A stretch of DNA of 64,000 nucleotides from Acetivibrio alkalicellulosi (lineage in GTDB: Bacteria > Bacillota > Clostridia > Acetivibrionales > Acetivibrionaceae), in the NCBI GenBank assembly GCA_008125075.1, contig VLTH01000002.1:1422262-1486261 (forward strand). Reading direction: 5' to 3'. Both the position numbers and the translations under genes were made by a program. The notes under the pieces are model-generated. The model searched no databases. It was not told the origin of the DNA and saw only the letters and a list, made by a program, of their open reading frames with translations. Shown piece by piece: positions 26,835 through 34,420 of this stretch (the first letter of the stretch is position 1; each line of letters begins with the position of its first letter).

Positions 26835-27034
26835 GGGTACATATTATTTAAGTGAAGAAAAATGTGGAAAAAACATTGTGAAGCAAGTAATAGAGCCTGT
26901 TAATGCGACGAGGAAAGGGAGAGCATCCTTCTTCGCGAAGCGAGTTTTGCTCTACCCCGAGGAGTATTTACAGGCTCTAAACTGCGAAACTTTAGTTTCT
27001 GGAATATTTTTCTTCACATTTGTTACATGCACCC
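26835..27034 (+). mobile_element. family B 200-bp element, copy B2, with 9-bp target duplication
   Basis: Exactly 200 bases, from GGGTACATATTATTTAAGTG to a right end that reads inward GGGTGCATGTAACAAATGTG. It is flanked by a perfect 9-bp direct repeat TATTATAAC (26826-26834 and 27035-27043). The core has GAGCCTGT/ACAGGCTC (26893-26900 with 26970-26977), a GGGAGAGCA/TGCTCT-A-CCC helix (26917-26925 with 26948-26957) and a small CTTC-TTCG loop. The core helices differ in sequence from copy B1 but pair. There is no gene inside: this is a non-autonomous, MITE-like element. Confidence 0.85.
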
Positions 27035-27203
27035 TATTATAACTTACATGTAGTAATCCGTTCTTGTAAGTGCTATACTTATATATGATAATTATTAAAT
27101 TATGAAAATTACATTAGCTTAATACTACATAATACTTATAAAAACTAAAGAATAATTTTAATATATAAGCAGTATATATATATTATTTATGGGGGGATTC
27201 CAT

Positions 27204-27572
27204 ATGAATACATACATTAACATTAGCAAAGAGCTTAAATCATATTTTTCAAAACATCCTTTTTTTAAAATATTATTGCCATTAGACATGTTTATTGTAT
27301 ATGGTTGTGCAGGTGCTATGGCTCTTAATATGTTTATTAGCATTGGTAGTCTTTTGAGCACACTTGTGTATTATGGCTTTTTTGTAGGGTTGCTTTTAGC
27401 ATATTCAAATCTTAAAAATAAGGTTATTTATACAGGTTTATTTATTTATGCTGGTTCAGCAGCTTTTCAGCTATTGAGAAATGCTTTATTCCATCGTTTT
27501 TTAGATTATGGTTCATTATTTGTCTTGTTGATTTTTGGTTTTATTGGCTACCGAATGTTTACTAAGGAGTAA
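27204..27572 (+). CDS. unknown small membrane protein
   Basis: A 122-residue protein with about four hydrophobic segments (LPLDMFIVYGCAGAMALNMF; STLVYYGFFVGLLLA; VIYTGLFIYAG; SLFVLLIFGFIGY). The ATG at 27204 lies seven bases after GGGGGG; the in-frame ATG at 27189 precedes the ribosome site. I recognise no family. It is alone on the plus strand between the B2 element and a family C remnant. Confidence 0.65.
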   Translation: MNTYINISKELKSYFSKHPFFKILLPLDMFIVYGCAGAMALNMFISIGSLLSTLVYYGFFVGLLLAYSNLKNKVIYTGLFIYAGSAAFQLLRNALFHRFLDYGSLFVLLIFGFIGYRMFTKE

Positions 27573-27639
27573 AAGTAAAATTAGCAATTTTACTATGCAT
27601 GCTTACTTATCAAAAGCTAAATAAAAAATTATTACCACT

Positions 27640-27700
27640 TTTCACTGAGCCTATTTAGAATCAAATAAGGCCTGTAGTAAAATAGTAGTGGGATCTATTT
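27640..27700 (+). repeat. family C remnant
   Basis: CACTGAGCCTATTTAGAATC, CAAATAAGGCC and TAGTAGTGGGATCTATTTTT resemble the middle and right side of family C. Confidence 0.4.
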
Positions 27701-27762
27701 TTTTTTACATTTCTAAATATAAGATTTTTAACTTTTATCAGTTTTAAAATACTTAAAACTAA

Positions 27763-27792
27763 AAAAGCTGCTACACAACTGTGTAACAGCTT
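27763..27792 (-). terminator. terminator of the GH5 gene
   Basis: On the minus strand AAGCTGTTACAC pairs with GTGTAGCAGCTT around AGTT (one mismatch), followed by TTTTTTAGTTTT, 14 bases after the GH5 stop. Confidence 0.88.
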
Positions 27793-27805
27793 CTTTTAAA
27801 CTCTT

Positions 27806-29476
27806 TTATCCCGTAAAAGGAAGGGAATCAATTATTTCAAGCAAATACCTTCTTAGAAGTATACAATCTGTTGTGTTGACAGCACCGTCAAGATTTACAT
27901 CTGCTGCTTTTAAATTTGCATTAGATACTGGAATTTCAAGTATTATTCTTCTAAGCAAAATATAATCTGTAGAGTCAACTCTTCCATCTCCATTAATATC
28001 ACCATAAAGAATTTCAGGCTCAGTTGTCGGTGGAGGACTATCAGGTGTCTGTGTCGGTGGAGGAGTAGTAGAAGAGTATCCGTAATGTTGTCCTAAAGAA
28101 ACTCCATTCCTGCCTAATGGTACATCTTTATCTAAACCAATAAACTTACCTTCATCATTTTTCCATAAAGTAGGTAGCAAATAATTGTCATACTTATTAT
28201 CATTCCACTTTAGGTCTCTTCCACCAGGAAATACTGTTCCTTCATCACGAGTCAGCAATCCTCCAGTATCAGCCGAGTCAATGTTTATACACCATAGAGT
28301 ATGATGTAATGAATACTTGTTTTCTATAATGTATTCTCTTATGCCTCTTAAATACTTCAAATTAAGATCAAGAAGTACATGATCACCTTCTGTCATTCCA
28401 CCCCATTCACCAAGGAGTAATGGAGATATTCCTTCTTCCATAATAAATGCCCAATTATCTCTCCAGCACTCTTCATATACAATTTGTTTTGCTCTAGCAT
28501 CATCTGCAGTTACAAACTCATCTCTAAACCAAGGTTGTTCATACACTATAGGGCCATAGTCATGAGGTGAATAAACAAGTTTATTTTGAAATTTACCTAA
28601 GTCAATAGGATATTTTCTTACACCTCTTAAGTTTCCGCCCCACCAATTAAAATAATAGTTATTGTTTCCTGTCCAAGGACATGTGTTAACTTCTTCCTCG
28701 TCCCATATATCATTTTTAGGATACATTTCTACCCCTTCAACAAATATTAATGCGTTTGGATGCACAGCTAATATCTCAAGTGCAGTTTCTTGAGCTACTC
28801 GTTTCCAGTTAGTTGGTCTATCTGAATCGTCCCAAATAGCACTTTCTGATATTTTTTTTAGATTTCCAGCATTTGTATGAGGCTCGTTTTTAATATCAAA
28901 ACCTATAATAGTATCATTATTCTTATATTCATTAGCTGTCCATACCCAGGCAGCTTTAAAAACTTCTTCTGTTATTTTTCCTTTAAACCAAAGGGGATAT
29001 ACATGTCCCATGTTATCTGATTCTGCACTATGTACATTAAGTATTACTTTGATTCCTAGTCTTTTAAAGTTTTCAAGCATATAATTAAATAATTCAAAAC
29101 TATTTAAACCTGCAAGACTTGCATTATTGTAGCTGGTATCTACCGATGGAGGATACTCACCTTTGCTCCATGAATATAACAACTCTGTTGATACTGGTAG
29201 TCTAACAACGTTAATACCTTTATCTGCTACCATTTCCATAACTGCAATTATATCACTATGGTAAGAATCCAGAAGCATTCTCTCTCTGCAGTTAAAGCCA
29301 AACCAGTTAGCACCAGTTAACCATACTTTGTTTCCATACTTATCAACAATATTAGTTCCTTCCACACTAAACCAGTTATTAGAATCAGATGCCTCTGCTG
29401 TAAACTGTGAGCCAGGTACTATTAATAACGATACCATCATTATTAAAGCTAAAGACAAGACAATGTACTTTTTCAT
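27806..29476 (-). CDS. GH5 endoglucanase with dockerin, second paralogue
   Basis: A 556-residue cellulosomal cellulase. Signal peptide about 1-30. The GH5_1-type barrel at about 33-465 has acid/base E198 in DIKNEPHT and nucleophile E357 in [18 protein letters not shown] and VYSPHDYGP align with the gene at 5937-7556. A Pro/Thr/Ser linker spans about 468-487. The dockerin at 491-550 has loops GDINGDGRVDSTD and ADVNLDGAVNTTD. The two GH5_1 proteins differ in the insert after the first barrel strands, so they are paralogues, not a recent copy. A strong terminator follows directly; no gene shares its operon. Confidence 0.94.
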   Translation of the reverse strand: MKKYIVLSLALIMMVSLLIVPGSQFTAEASDSNNWFSVEGTNIVDKYGNKVWLTGANWFGFNCRERMLLDSYHSDIIAVMEMVADKGINVVRLPVSTELLYSWSKGEYPPSVDTSYNNASLAGLNSFELFNYMLENFKRLGIKVILNVHSAESDNMGHVYPLWFKGKITEEVFKAAWVWTANEYKNNDTIIGFDIKNEPHTNAGNLKKISESAIWDDSDRPTNWKRVAQETALEILAVHPNALIFVEGVEMYPKNDIWDEEEVNTCPWTGNNNYYFNWWGGNLRGVRKYPIDLGKFQNKLVYSPHDYGPIVYEQPWFRDEFVTADDARAKQIVYEECWRDNWAFIMEEGISPLLLGEWGGMTEGDHVLLDLNLKYLRGIREYIIENKYSLHHTLWCINIDSADTGGLLTRDEGTVFPGGRDLKWNDNKYDNYLLPTLWKNDEGKFIGLDKDVPLGRNGVSLGQHYGYSSTTPPPTQTPDSPPPTTEPEILYGDINGDGRVDSTDYILLRRIILEIPVSNANLKAADVNLDGAVNTTDCILLRRYLLEIIDSLPFTG

Positions 29477-29714
29477 TTCTTTTTCCTCCCATATTAATTA
29501 TATAAAATTATAATAATAATCAATACATATTCTCTATAGACATTCGTAGGCATATAATCTTTGCACATGTAACATTTTTTCTAAAGCAAACAAATAACAA
29601 GTGCATTATATCAAAATCATATATTCTGAACTATCAGAATAATATATATTTCAATTTTATGATATCATATAACACTGATTTTTACAATAAAGTACAAGTT
29701 TTTATCTAAAAAAC

Positions 29715-30356
29715 TCAAATATTTTTATCAATAATGGGCTGTATTATTTCACCCCATATTTTATAACCCGGCTCAATCAAGTGAATACCATCAGGCATCA
29801 GATCTCTTTTTACCGAATTGTTTGAATCCATGTATCCTTCGCCAATATCTAAAAACATAAGATTTTTATCCTTAGATAATCTTAATAACTTTTTATTTAT
29901 TTGTTGTATTGTTTTTATATAATTATCACATTTATCATCTGCTGCCCTAGGTAAAAGACCCATAAGAATAATTTTAGTATCAGGAATACTATTTTTTAAA
30001 ATTTCTACTATACCAGATATTCCTTCACATATTTCATCATCTGTATATTCAGGCAGATTATTTGTACCTATTAGTAACACTACTATTTTAGGATTTAAGT
30101 CATCTATTTCACCATTAAGCAATCTCCATTTTAAATTTTGAATTGTATCACTTCCAACACCAAAATTTTCAGGATTATGTCTTGCAAAAAAATAGTTCCA
30201 CATTTGGGGACTTTCTAACCATCTTCTAGTTATAGAATCACCTACAAAAAGCAAATCAATTTTTTTAGTTTTTTTAACCTCCATAAAATGATTGTGCCTT
30301 TCTATATGATGTTCATCTTCCCTTTCAATAGCATCATTTATATCTAGTTTATTCAT
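29715..30356 (-). CDS. GDSL/SGNH hydrolase
   Basis: About 213 residues, no signal peptide, so probably cytoplasmic. Block I is FVGDSITRRW (nucleophile Ser), block II has the Gly of NFGVGSDTI, block III is LIGTNN and block V is PDGIHLIEPGY (catalytic Asp/His). The order fits the PAF-acetylhydrolase-like SGNH subgroup, which includes esterases that remove acetyl groups from carbohydrates or lipids. A role in deacetylating imported oligosaccharides is possible but unproven. A GTG at 30365, better placed behind AAGGA, would add three residues. Confidence 0.87.
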   Translation of the reverse strand: MNKLDINDAIEREDEHHIERHNHFMEVKKTKKIDLLFVGDSITRRWLESPQMWNYFFARHNPENFGVGSDTIQNLKWRLLNGEIDDLNPKIVVLLIGTNNLPEYTDDEICEGISGIVEILKNSIPDTKIILMGLLPRAADDKCDNYIKTIQQINKKLLRLSKDKNLMFLDIGEGYMDSNNSVKRDLMPDGIHLIEPGYKIWGEIIQPIIDKNI

Positions 30357-30498
30357 ATTAAGCACTCAACCTTTCCTTATAAGTTTATTTAAAAACAATC
30401 CTTAATATATAATACAATGTTTTACTTTGAAATAATAGAATTATGATTGATTATAATATATAATCTAAAAAAATCAATAATATCTTATTAGTCGTTGG

Positions 30499-30529
30499 AT
30501 ATTTTTCTTCAAATTTTTACATGCACACC
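30499..30529 (-). repeat. solo right end of family B
   Basis: ATTTTTCTTCAAATTTTTAC followed by ATGCACACC matches the right end of the 200-bp element. No core or left end is attached. Confidence 0.5.
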
Positions 30530-30675
30530 TATTACTCCTATACAAAAATTTGTTTTTAATTTCCAAAACTTAGTTGTTTATAAACTATTTGTATAAACTG
30601 CCTATTATATTATTTATATTTTTTTTAAATCAGAGCAAAATAATTAAGAATACTTTTGTATTGGAGGAATGTATA

Positions 30676-30855
30676 ATGGACAAATCTTGTCAAAGAGTTT
30701 TGTGTTCTGTTGGAAGTTGTATGTTTAATGAATTCAGTGAAAATTTATGTACTTTAAATGCTATACAGGTAAGTGCAGCAGCAAAATCAGACAGCGGTGC
30801 TCCTTATGACGAGACACTTTGTGCTAGTTACAAGCCCCATGAACAAAAGAAATAG
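30676..30855 (+). CDS. DUF1540 cysteine-rich protein
   Basis: A 59-residue protein with the DUF1540 pattern: C10, C15 and C25 in VLCSVGSCMFNEFSENLC, followed by NAIQVS and a later C49. Spacing fits a small metal- or disulfide-stabilised domain found in clostridia, often in sporulating species; function unknown. GGAGG lies eight bases before the ATG. It is monocistronic with a strong terminator. Confidence 0.88.
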   Translation: MDKSCQRVLCSVGSCMFNEFSENLCTLNAIQVSAAAKSDSGAPYDETLCASYKPHEQKK

Positions 30856-30871
30856 TGTAAAGATAGTACTA

Positions 30872-30905
30872 GGGGATGGAATTAGCAACACCATCCCCTC
30901 CTTTT
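30872..30905 (+). terminator. terminator of the DUF1540 gene
   Basis: GGGGATGG/CCATCCCC, a perfect eight-pair stem with an 11-base loop, followed by TCCTTTT. Confidence 0.9.
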
Positions 30906-30939
30906 AAATACAAATAGTCATAGTCAATAAGCCATTTAC

Positions 30940-30960
30940 GGGTACATATTATTTAAGTGA
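30940..30960 (+). repeat. solo left end of family B
   Basis: GGGTACATATTATTTAAGTG is identical to the first 20 bases of copy B2, then the match stops. Confidence 0.6.
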
Positions 30961-31041
30961 ATATTGCAACAAGATCTCTAGCATAATCCCCCATTCTATA
31001 TGTCTCCTTTTGGAAAAAAGGCATATAGAATTTTAAAGTTA

Positions 31042-31058
31042 AGGGGCGTTTAGCCCCT
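31042..31058 (-). terminator. hairpin downstream of the NlpC/P60 gene
   Basis: AGGGGC/GCCCCT with a five-base loop, plus a second hairpin ATTCTATATG/CATATAGAAT at about 30993-31031. T-run support is weak on the minus strand. Confidence 0.5.
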
Positions 31059-31080
31059 CTTTTAAAAATCAAATAGGTGC

Positions 31081-31731
31081 TTATATCACCCTCTTAGATC
31101 CTATATAACGTTGTGAATAGTAAGGATTGTTCAGACTTGATATTATAACCCTTCCTGCTCCTGAACTTGCATGTATAAAGTTGTTATTACCCAAATAAAA
31201 ACCTACATGGGAAGGACCAGGTGCTATAGTTGTAAAGAAAACTAGGTCTCCAAATCTCAATTGGTTTCTTTGAACCCACGTCCCAGCATCATACTGGTCT
31301 CTTGACACCCTGGGTATTATTATTCCATTTCGAAATAATACATAGTGAGTATAGCCTGAACAGTCAAATCCCGACGGCGAAGTTCCTCCCCAGACGTACT
31401 TAACATCCTGGAAAAAATTCGCCATCCACATAACCTTTTCAACTTTGAGCTGTCTAGCTGTCTGTGTACCCACTATACCGTCTACATTAAGATTCCGGCT
31501 CCTTTGATATGCCATTACAGCATCTCTCGTTATATCACCAAAATACCCAGTAGATGTGTGAAAATTAAAAAACCCAAGATTTCTCAAATCATCCTGTAAG
31601 GTAATAACTTCACTATGTCTCATTCCATGTCTAAGGGTAATATTGTGACTATAATAATCTGCATGTGCATAACCTGTTAATACTGTAAAAAATATTAGTA
31701 CAACCATTGCTGTCGATATAATTTTCTTCAA
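31081..31731 (-). CDS. secreted NlpC/P60 peptidoglycan endopeptidase
   Basis: A 216-residue exported cell-wall hydrolase. Signal peptide 1-24 (ends AHA). A PG_binding_1 domain covers about 32-95 (LQDDLRNLGFF and VDGIVGTQT). The NlpC/P60 domain at about 103-215 has catalytic C124 in GFDCSGY, H175 in GPSHVGF and H187 in NNFIHASS, enough to cut the gamma-D-Glu-diamino acid bond of stem peptides. It likely takes part in wall remodelling, cell separation or germination. It is monocistronic. Confidence 0.95.
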   Translation of the reverse strand: MKKIISTAMVVLIFFTVLTGYAHADYYSHNITLRHGMRHSEVITLQDDLRNLGFFNFHTSTGYFGDITRDAVMAYQRSRNLNVDGIVGTQTARQLKVEKVMWMANFFQDVKYVWGGTSPSGFDCSGYTHYVLFRNGIIIPRVSRDQYDAGTWVQRNQLRFGDLVFFTTIAPGPSHVGFYLGNNNFIHASSGAGRVIISSLNNPYYSQRYIGSKRVI

Positions 31732-31739
31732 GGCAATTG

Positions 31740-32293
31740 CCTCCTCTCAAAATATAGTTTGAATCCCCTAGTTTAATTAAAAATCCAGGCATAATCTGTT
31801 AACAACATATTCCAGTTAGAGCCAACTGCCTACTTACCTTCACAAGTCCATTATTATAAGTTCTATTCTTTTATTATTCAACCTGTAATATATGGTATTA
31901 AGTCGAAAGACATACTTCCCCTAGTATCCACTGATTTTTTAGTATTCTAATGCAGTCTCCTGCCAATAATTAGTATTGGGTTTTTCTTAAGAACACTTCA
32001 TAAACTGTAATAAGTAAAACCCTCTACTTTGTTTTTTGCAAAAGCTTCTTGGAACTGGGCTAAAAAGTAACGAAAAGATTGCTTACAAGACAAGATTCAA
32101 AAATCAACAAAAAGACAAATGGAGCTAAAATTAGTACTATAATAGGGAAAAGGTCAAATAGCTTACTAGGAACGCAAATGTTACCGTTAGTTAAGTCTTT
32201 GATTTTGAAGAAACAGACTGAAAGAATACTGATTCTACTTATGATTTTACCGTCGTAGGTTCATATACTGCATAAAATGTTAATAACTACATA
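31740..32293. other. gap of about 550 bases without a gene
   Basis: No open frame with a ribosome site. The stretch leads into a fragment of the AAA/PD-(D/E)XK gene and a family C remnant, so it looks like decayed accessory DNA. Confidence 0.5.
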
Positions 32294-32351
32294 TTCTTTT
32301 CTTACTTCTTTATAAATCTCCATAATTTCTTTTGCATTTGCATCTTTTCTC
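32294..32351 (-). pseudogene. 58-bp fragment of the AAA/PD-(D/E)XK gene
   Basis: Almost identical to 36735-36790 and to about 38958-39010, the part encoding KMRKDANVKEIMEIYKEVRK in the intact genes. It has no flanking gene sequence, so it is an isolated remnant. Confidence 0.75.
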
Positions 32352-32398
32352 AAATAAGGCCTGTAGTGTAATGTTAGTAAAAGTTATATTTTCGGCTA
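32350..32398 (+). repeat. family C remnant next to the AAA fragment
   Basis: CAAATAAGGCCTGTAGTGTA, then AAAAGTTATATTTTCGGC, the right half of family C, abutting the AAA fragment. Confidence 0.55.
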
Positions 32399-32409
32399 TA
32401 CTAATCTAT

Positions 32410-33150
32410 TTAAAGTTTCTCATTCCAATTAAGGTTTGTAAAATAACTTTTTGGGTGCGCAAGTACTTTATTTAATCTTTCTAAGTGCAAATTATAATAG
32501 TTTGTGTCAAAATTATTCTTACAAAATAATATGCCTACGGTACTAGAGACAGCAAATTCATAAAAACTTGAATAGTTTTTTTGAGCTAATAGTGCAGATT
32601 TCGTTAGATATTCAAGAGCTTTATTTTTGTCTAAATAACCCACAAATGCTCCTAATCTACATAAACTCGTATAATTGCTAAGGTCAAATGCCAGTATTCC
32701 AGCTCCAGGAAGAGACTTATCATATTGATTAATAAAAGAAAAACTCTCATATTCATATTTATTTTTTTCCTTTAATGAATCAATAAATGATGATCGCTCC
32801 TTTGATGTCAACGAAATAAGGAAGTGCCTTTTTTTATCAAATAAGTTTCTAATTTTACTACCATTTAAATATTCATTTAATCTTATTTCTATATCTTCAG
32901 TACTAAATACTTGACATCTTCTACCAACATATTCTTCAGCTGCATTATTATATGCCTTTGTTAGGTAATAACTTTCCGTTGACAAAATTCCAAAAAGTAG
33001 TTCATTGGAAAATTCTATTTTATTTTTCGCAGCCTTTTGCCAAAAATTTATGTACTTTGTCAAAATATCAAAATCTCTTTCCGGTCCAAATATTGAGCAT
33101 ATACCAAGGGATATTTTCCAAAGATTTTTTAAAATATGTTCTGACAACAA
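32410..33150 (-). CDS. DUF1266 protein of the HscC operon
   Basis: A 246-residue cytoplasmic protein. The C-terminal half matches DUF1266: GILAFDLSNYTSLCRLGAF, then an aromatic/acidic helix, and SSFYEFAVSSTVGILFCKN. Function unknown. It starts at a TTG (33150 or 33147) behind GGGAGTG, three bases past the stop of the J-protein gene, so it is translated from the same mRNA. In E. coli, DUF1266 genes (ybeR, ybeU) lie beside hscC and the HPE-type J proteins djlB/djlC, so the association appears to be old. It may be a client or a cofactor of this Hsp70 system, which is inference. Confidence 0.75.
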   Translation of the reverse strand: MLSEHILKNLWKISLGICSIFGPERDFDILTKYINFWQKAAKNKIEFSNELLFGILSTESYYLTKAYNNAAEEYVGRRCQVFSTEDIEIRLNEYLNGSKIRNLFDKKRHFLISLTSKERSSFIDSLKEKNKYEYESFSFINQYDKSLPGAGILAFDLSNYTSLCRLGAFVGYLDKNKALEYLTKSALLAQKNYSSFYEFAVSSTVGILFCKNNFDTNYYNLHLERLNKVLAHPKSYFTNLNWNEKL

Positions 33151-33153
33151 AAA

Positions 33154-34419
33154 TCACTCCCTAATTTTTTTATATATAGGCACAATGACAAAATAATTTA
33201 GTATTCCTATTAGAAAAAGATACGTCAAGAAAATAGATCTAAAAACTACTATTAGTACTACAGGAGCGAATAACAAAAATGATATTAGAATCATATCTAC
33301 AAGAAATCGCATTGGATTATCTCTATCTAAAATATAGTCCAGTACTTTTCGAAGTTTTTTAACTTTTGTTAGTGGATTTGATTGCTCATATTTATAAAAT
33401 ATAATATCAAGTTCTAAATCCATTATACCTTTTTCATTCAGCTTAACAATATACCTGTTGACATCCCTGCTCTTTTTTAATTTATCAAAACACATAATAA
33501 GCCCTTTTACTACTTCTAAGTTATCACTATCAATTTCCAAAGCCAACTTGAAGTCTTCAATAGCTTTTGTATAGTCACCCTCTTTTAAAAATATATGTCC
33601 TCTATATATAAGTGAGTCTAAATCCTTATTGTTTATAAATAACGCTTTTGAAAAAAACTCACTAGCTTTTAGATTATTATTTAACATGTAATATGAAATT
33701 CCTGTTATTCTGTGTAATACAGGATCTTTATCATATATTTCATATGCATCTTCTGCATATTTTATAGATGAATGGTAATCCATACTTTCAAGTGAACTAA
33801 ATGCATCAAATCTTAAAGAAACATACCTGTTATAGTCACAATGTTGTTTTTTATCAAAATAATCATAATTTAATCCGAAATCATGGTTTACAAAATTAAC
33901 CCACTTAAAGTTTGGATTGTTACACAACATCAATTCTTTATCTAAGAGGTTCCATACTTCCCAGGTCAAGTGAAAATTATCATTTAAAAAGATCCATCCT
34001 CTCTGACACAAGGTACTATATTCATCAATGCTCAGTTCTAAAAAAAGTTTTCTCCAACACTTTATATCTCTTCTTTTAAAGATATCATTGTATAATATCT
34101 GTATTTTATGAAAAATATCTTCATCTGACTTTTCATAATTTATATTTTTATAATTATCTTCCTGTTCAATAACTAGCGTTTTTCTTTCTTGGTTTTCTGA
34201 GAATTCTTTATTTTTTTCATCAATTGACAAGTCCTTATTAAAGTTTTTATAATTTATATTATCAGATTGCCTCAAGGCTTCATCATAAGCATTTCTTAAC
34301 ATTATAAAACCATCAGCATCATCTTCAGGATGGTATTTTTTTAGCATATTTACATAGGCTTTTTTTATTTGTCTCTTATCATTTGTTTTCTCGATACCAA
34401 GTATAGTCCATATATCCAT
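33154..34419 (-). CDS. DjlC-like J protein with TPRs and membrane anchor
   Basis: 421 residues. The N-terminal J-like domain reads DIWTILGIEKTNDKRQIKKA, then KKYHPEDDADGFIML; the usual HPD tripeptide is HPE, as I recall for E. coli DjlB/DjlC. A charged linker is followed by TPR-like helices (about 210-310; TGISYYMLNNN, SLIYRGHIFLKEGDYTKAIE) and two C-terminal hydrophobic segments (FLVDMILISFLLFAPVVLIV and a following one), so the protein is probably tail-anchored in the membrane with J domain and TPRs in the cytoplasm. The start at 34419 is chosen because GAGGGC lies eight bases upstream and the ATG directly follows the hscC stop; a TTG at 34440 would overlap hscC. It should stimulate the ATPase of the adjacent Hsp70. 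Confidence 0.82.
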   Translation of the reverse strand: MDIWTILGIEKTNDKRQIKKAYVNMLKKYHPEDDADGFIMLRNAYDEALRQSDNINYKNFNKDLSIDEKNKEFSENQERKTLVIEQEDNYKNINYEKSDEDIFHKIQILYNDIFKRRDIKCWRKLFLELSIDEYSTLCQRGWIFLNDNFHLTWEVWNLLDKELMLCNNPNFKWVNFVNHDFGLNYDYFDKKQHCDYNRYVSLRFDAFSSLESMDYHSSIKYAEDAYEIYDKDPVLHRITGISYYMLNNNLKASEFFSKALFINNKDLDSLIYRGHIFLKEGDYTKAIEDFKLALEIDSDNLEVVKGLIMCFDKLKKSRDVNRYIVKLNEKGIMDLELDIIFYKYEQSNPLTKVKKLRKVLDYILDRDNPMRFLVDMILISFLLFAPVVLIVVFRSIFLTYLFLIGILNYFVIVPIYKKIRE

Positions 34420-34420
34420 T

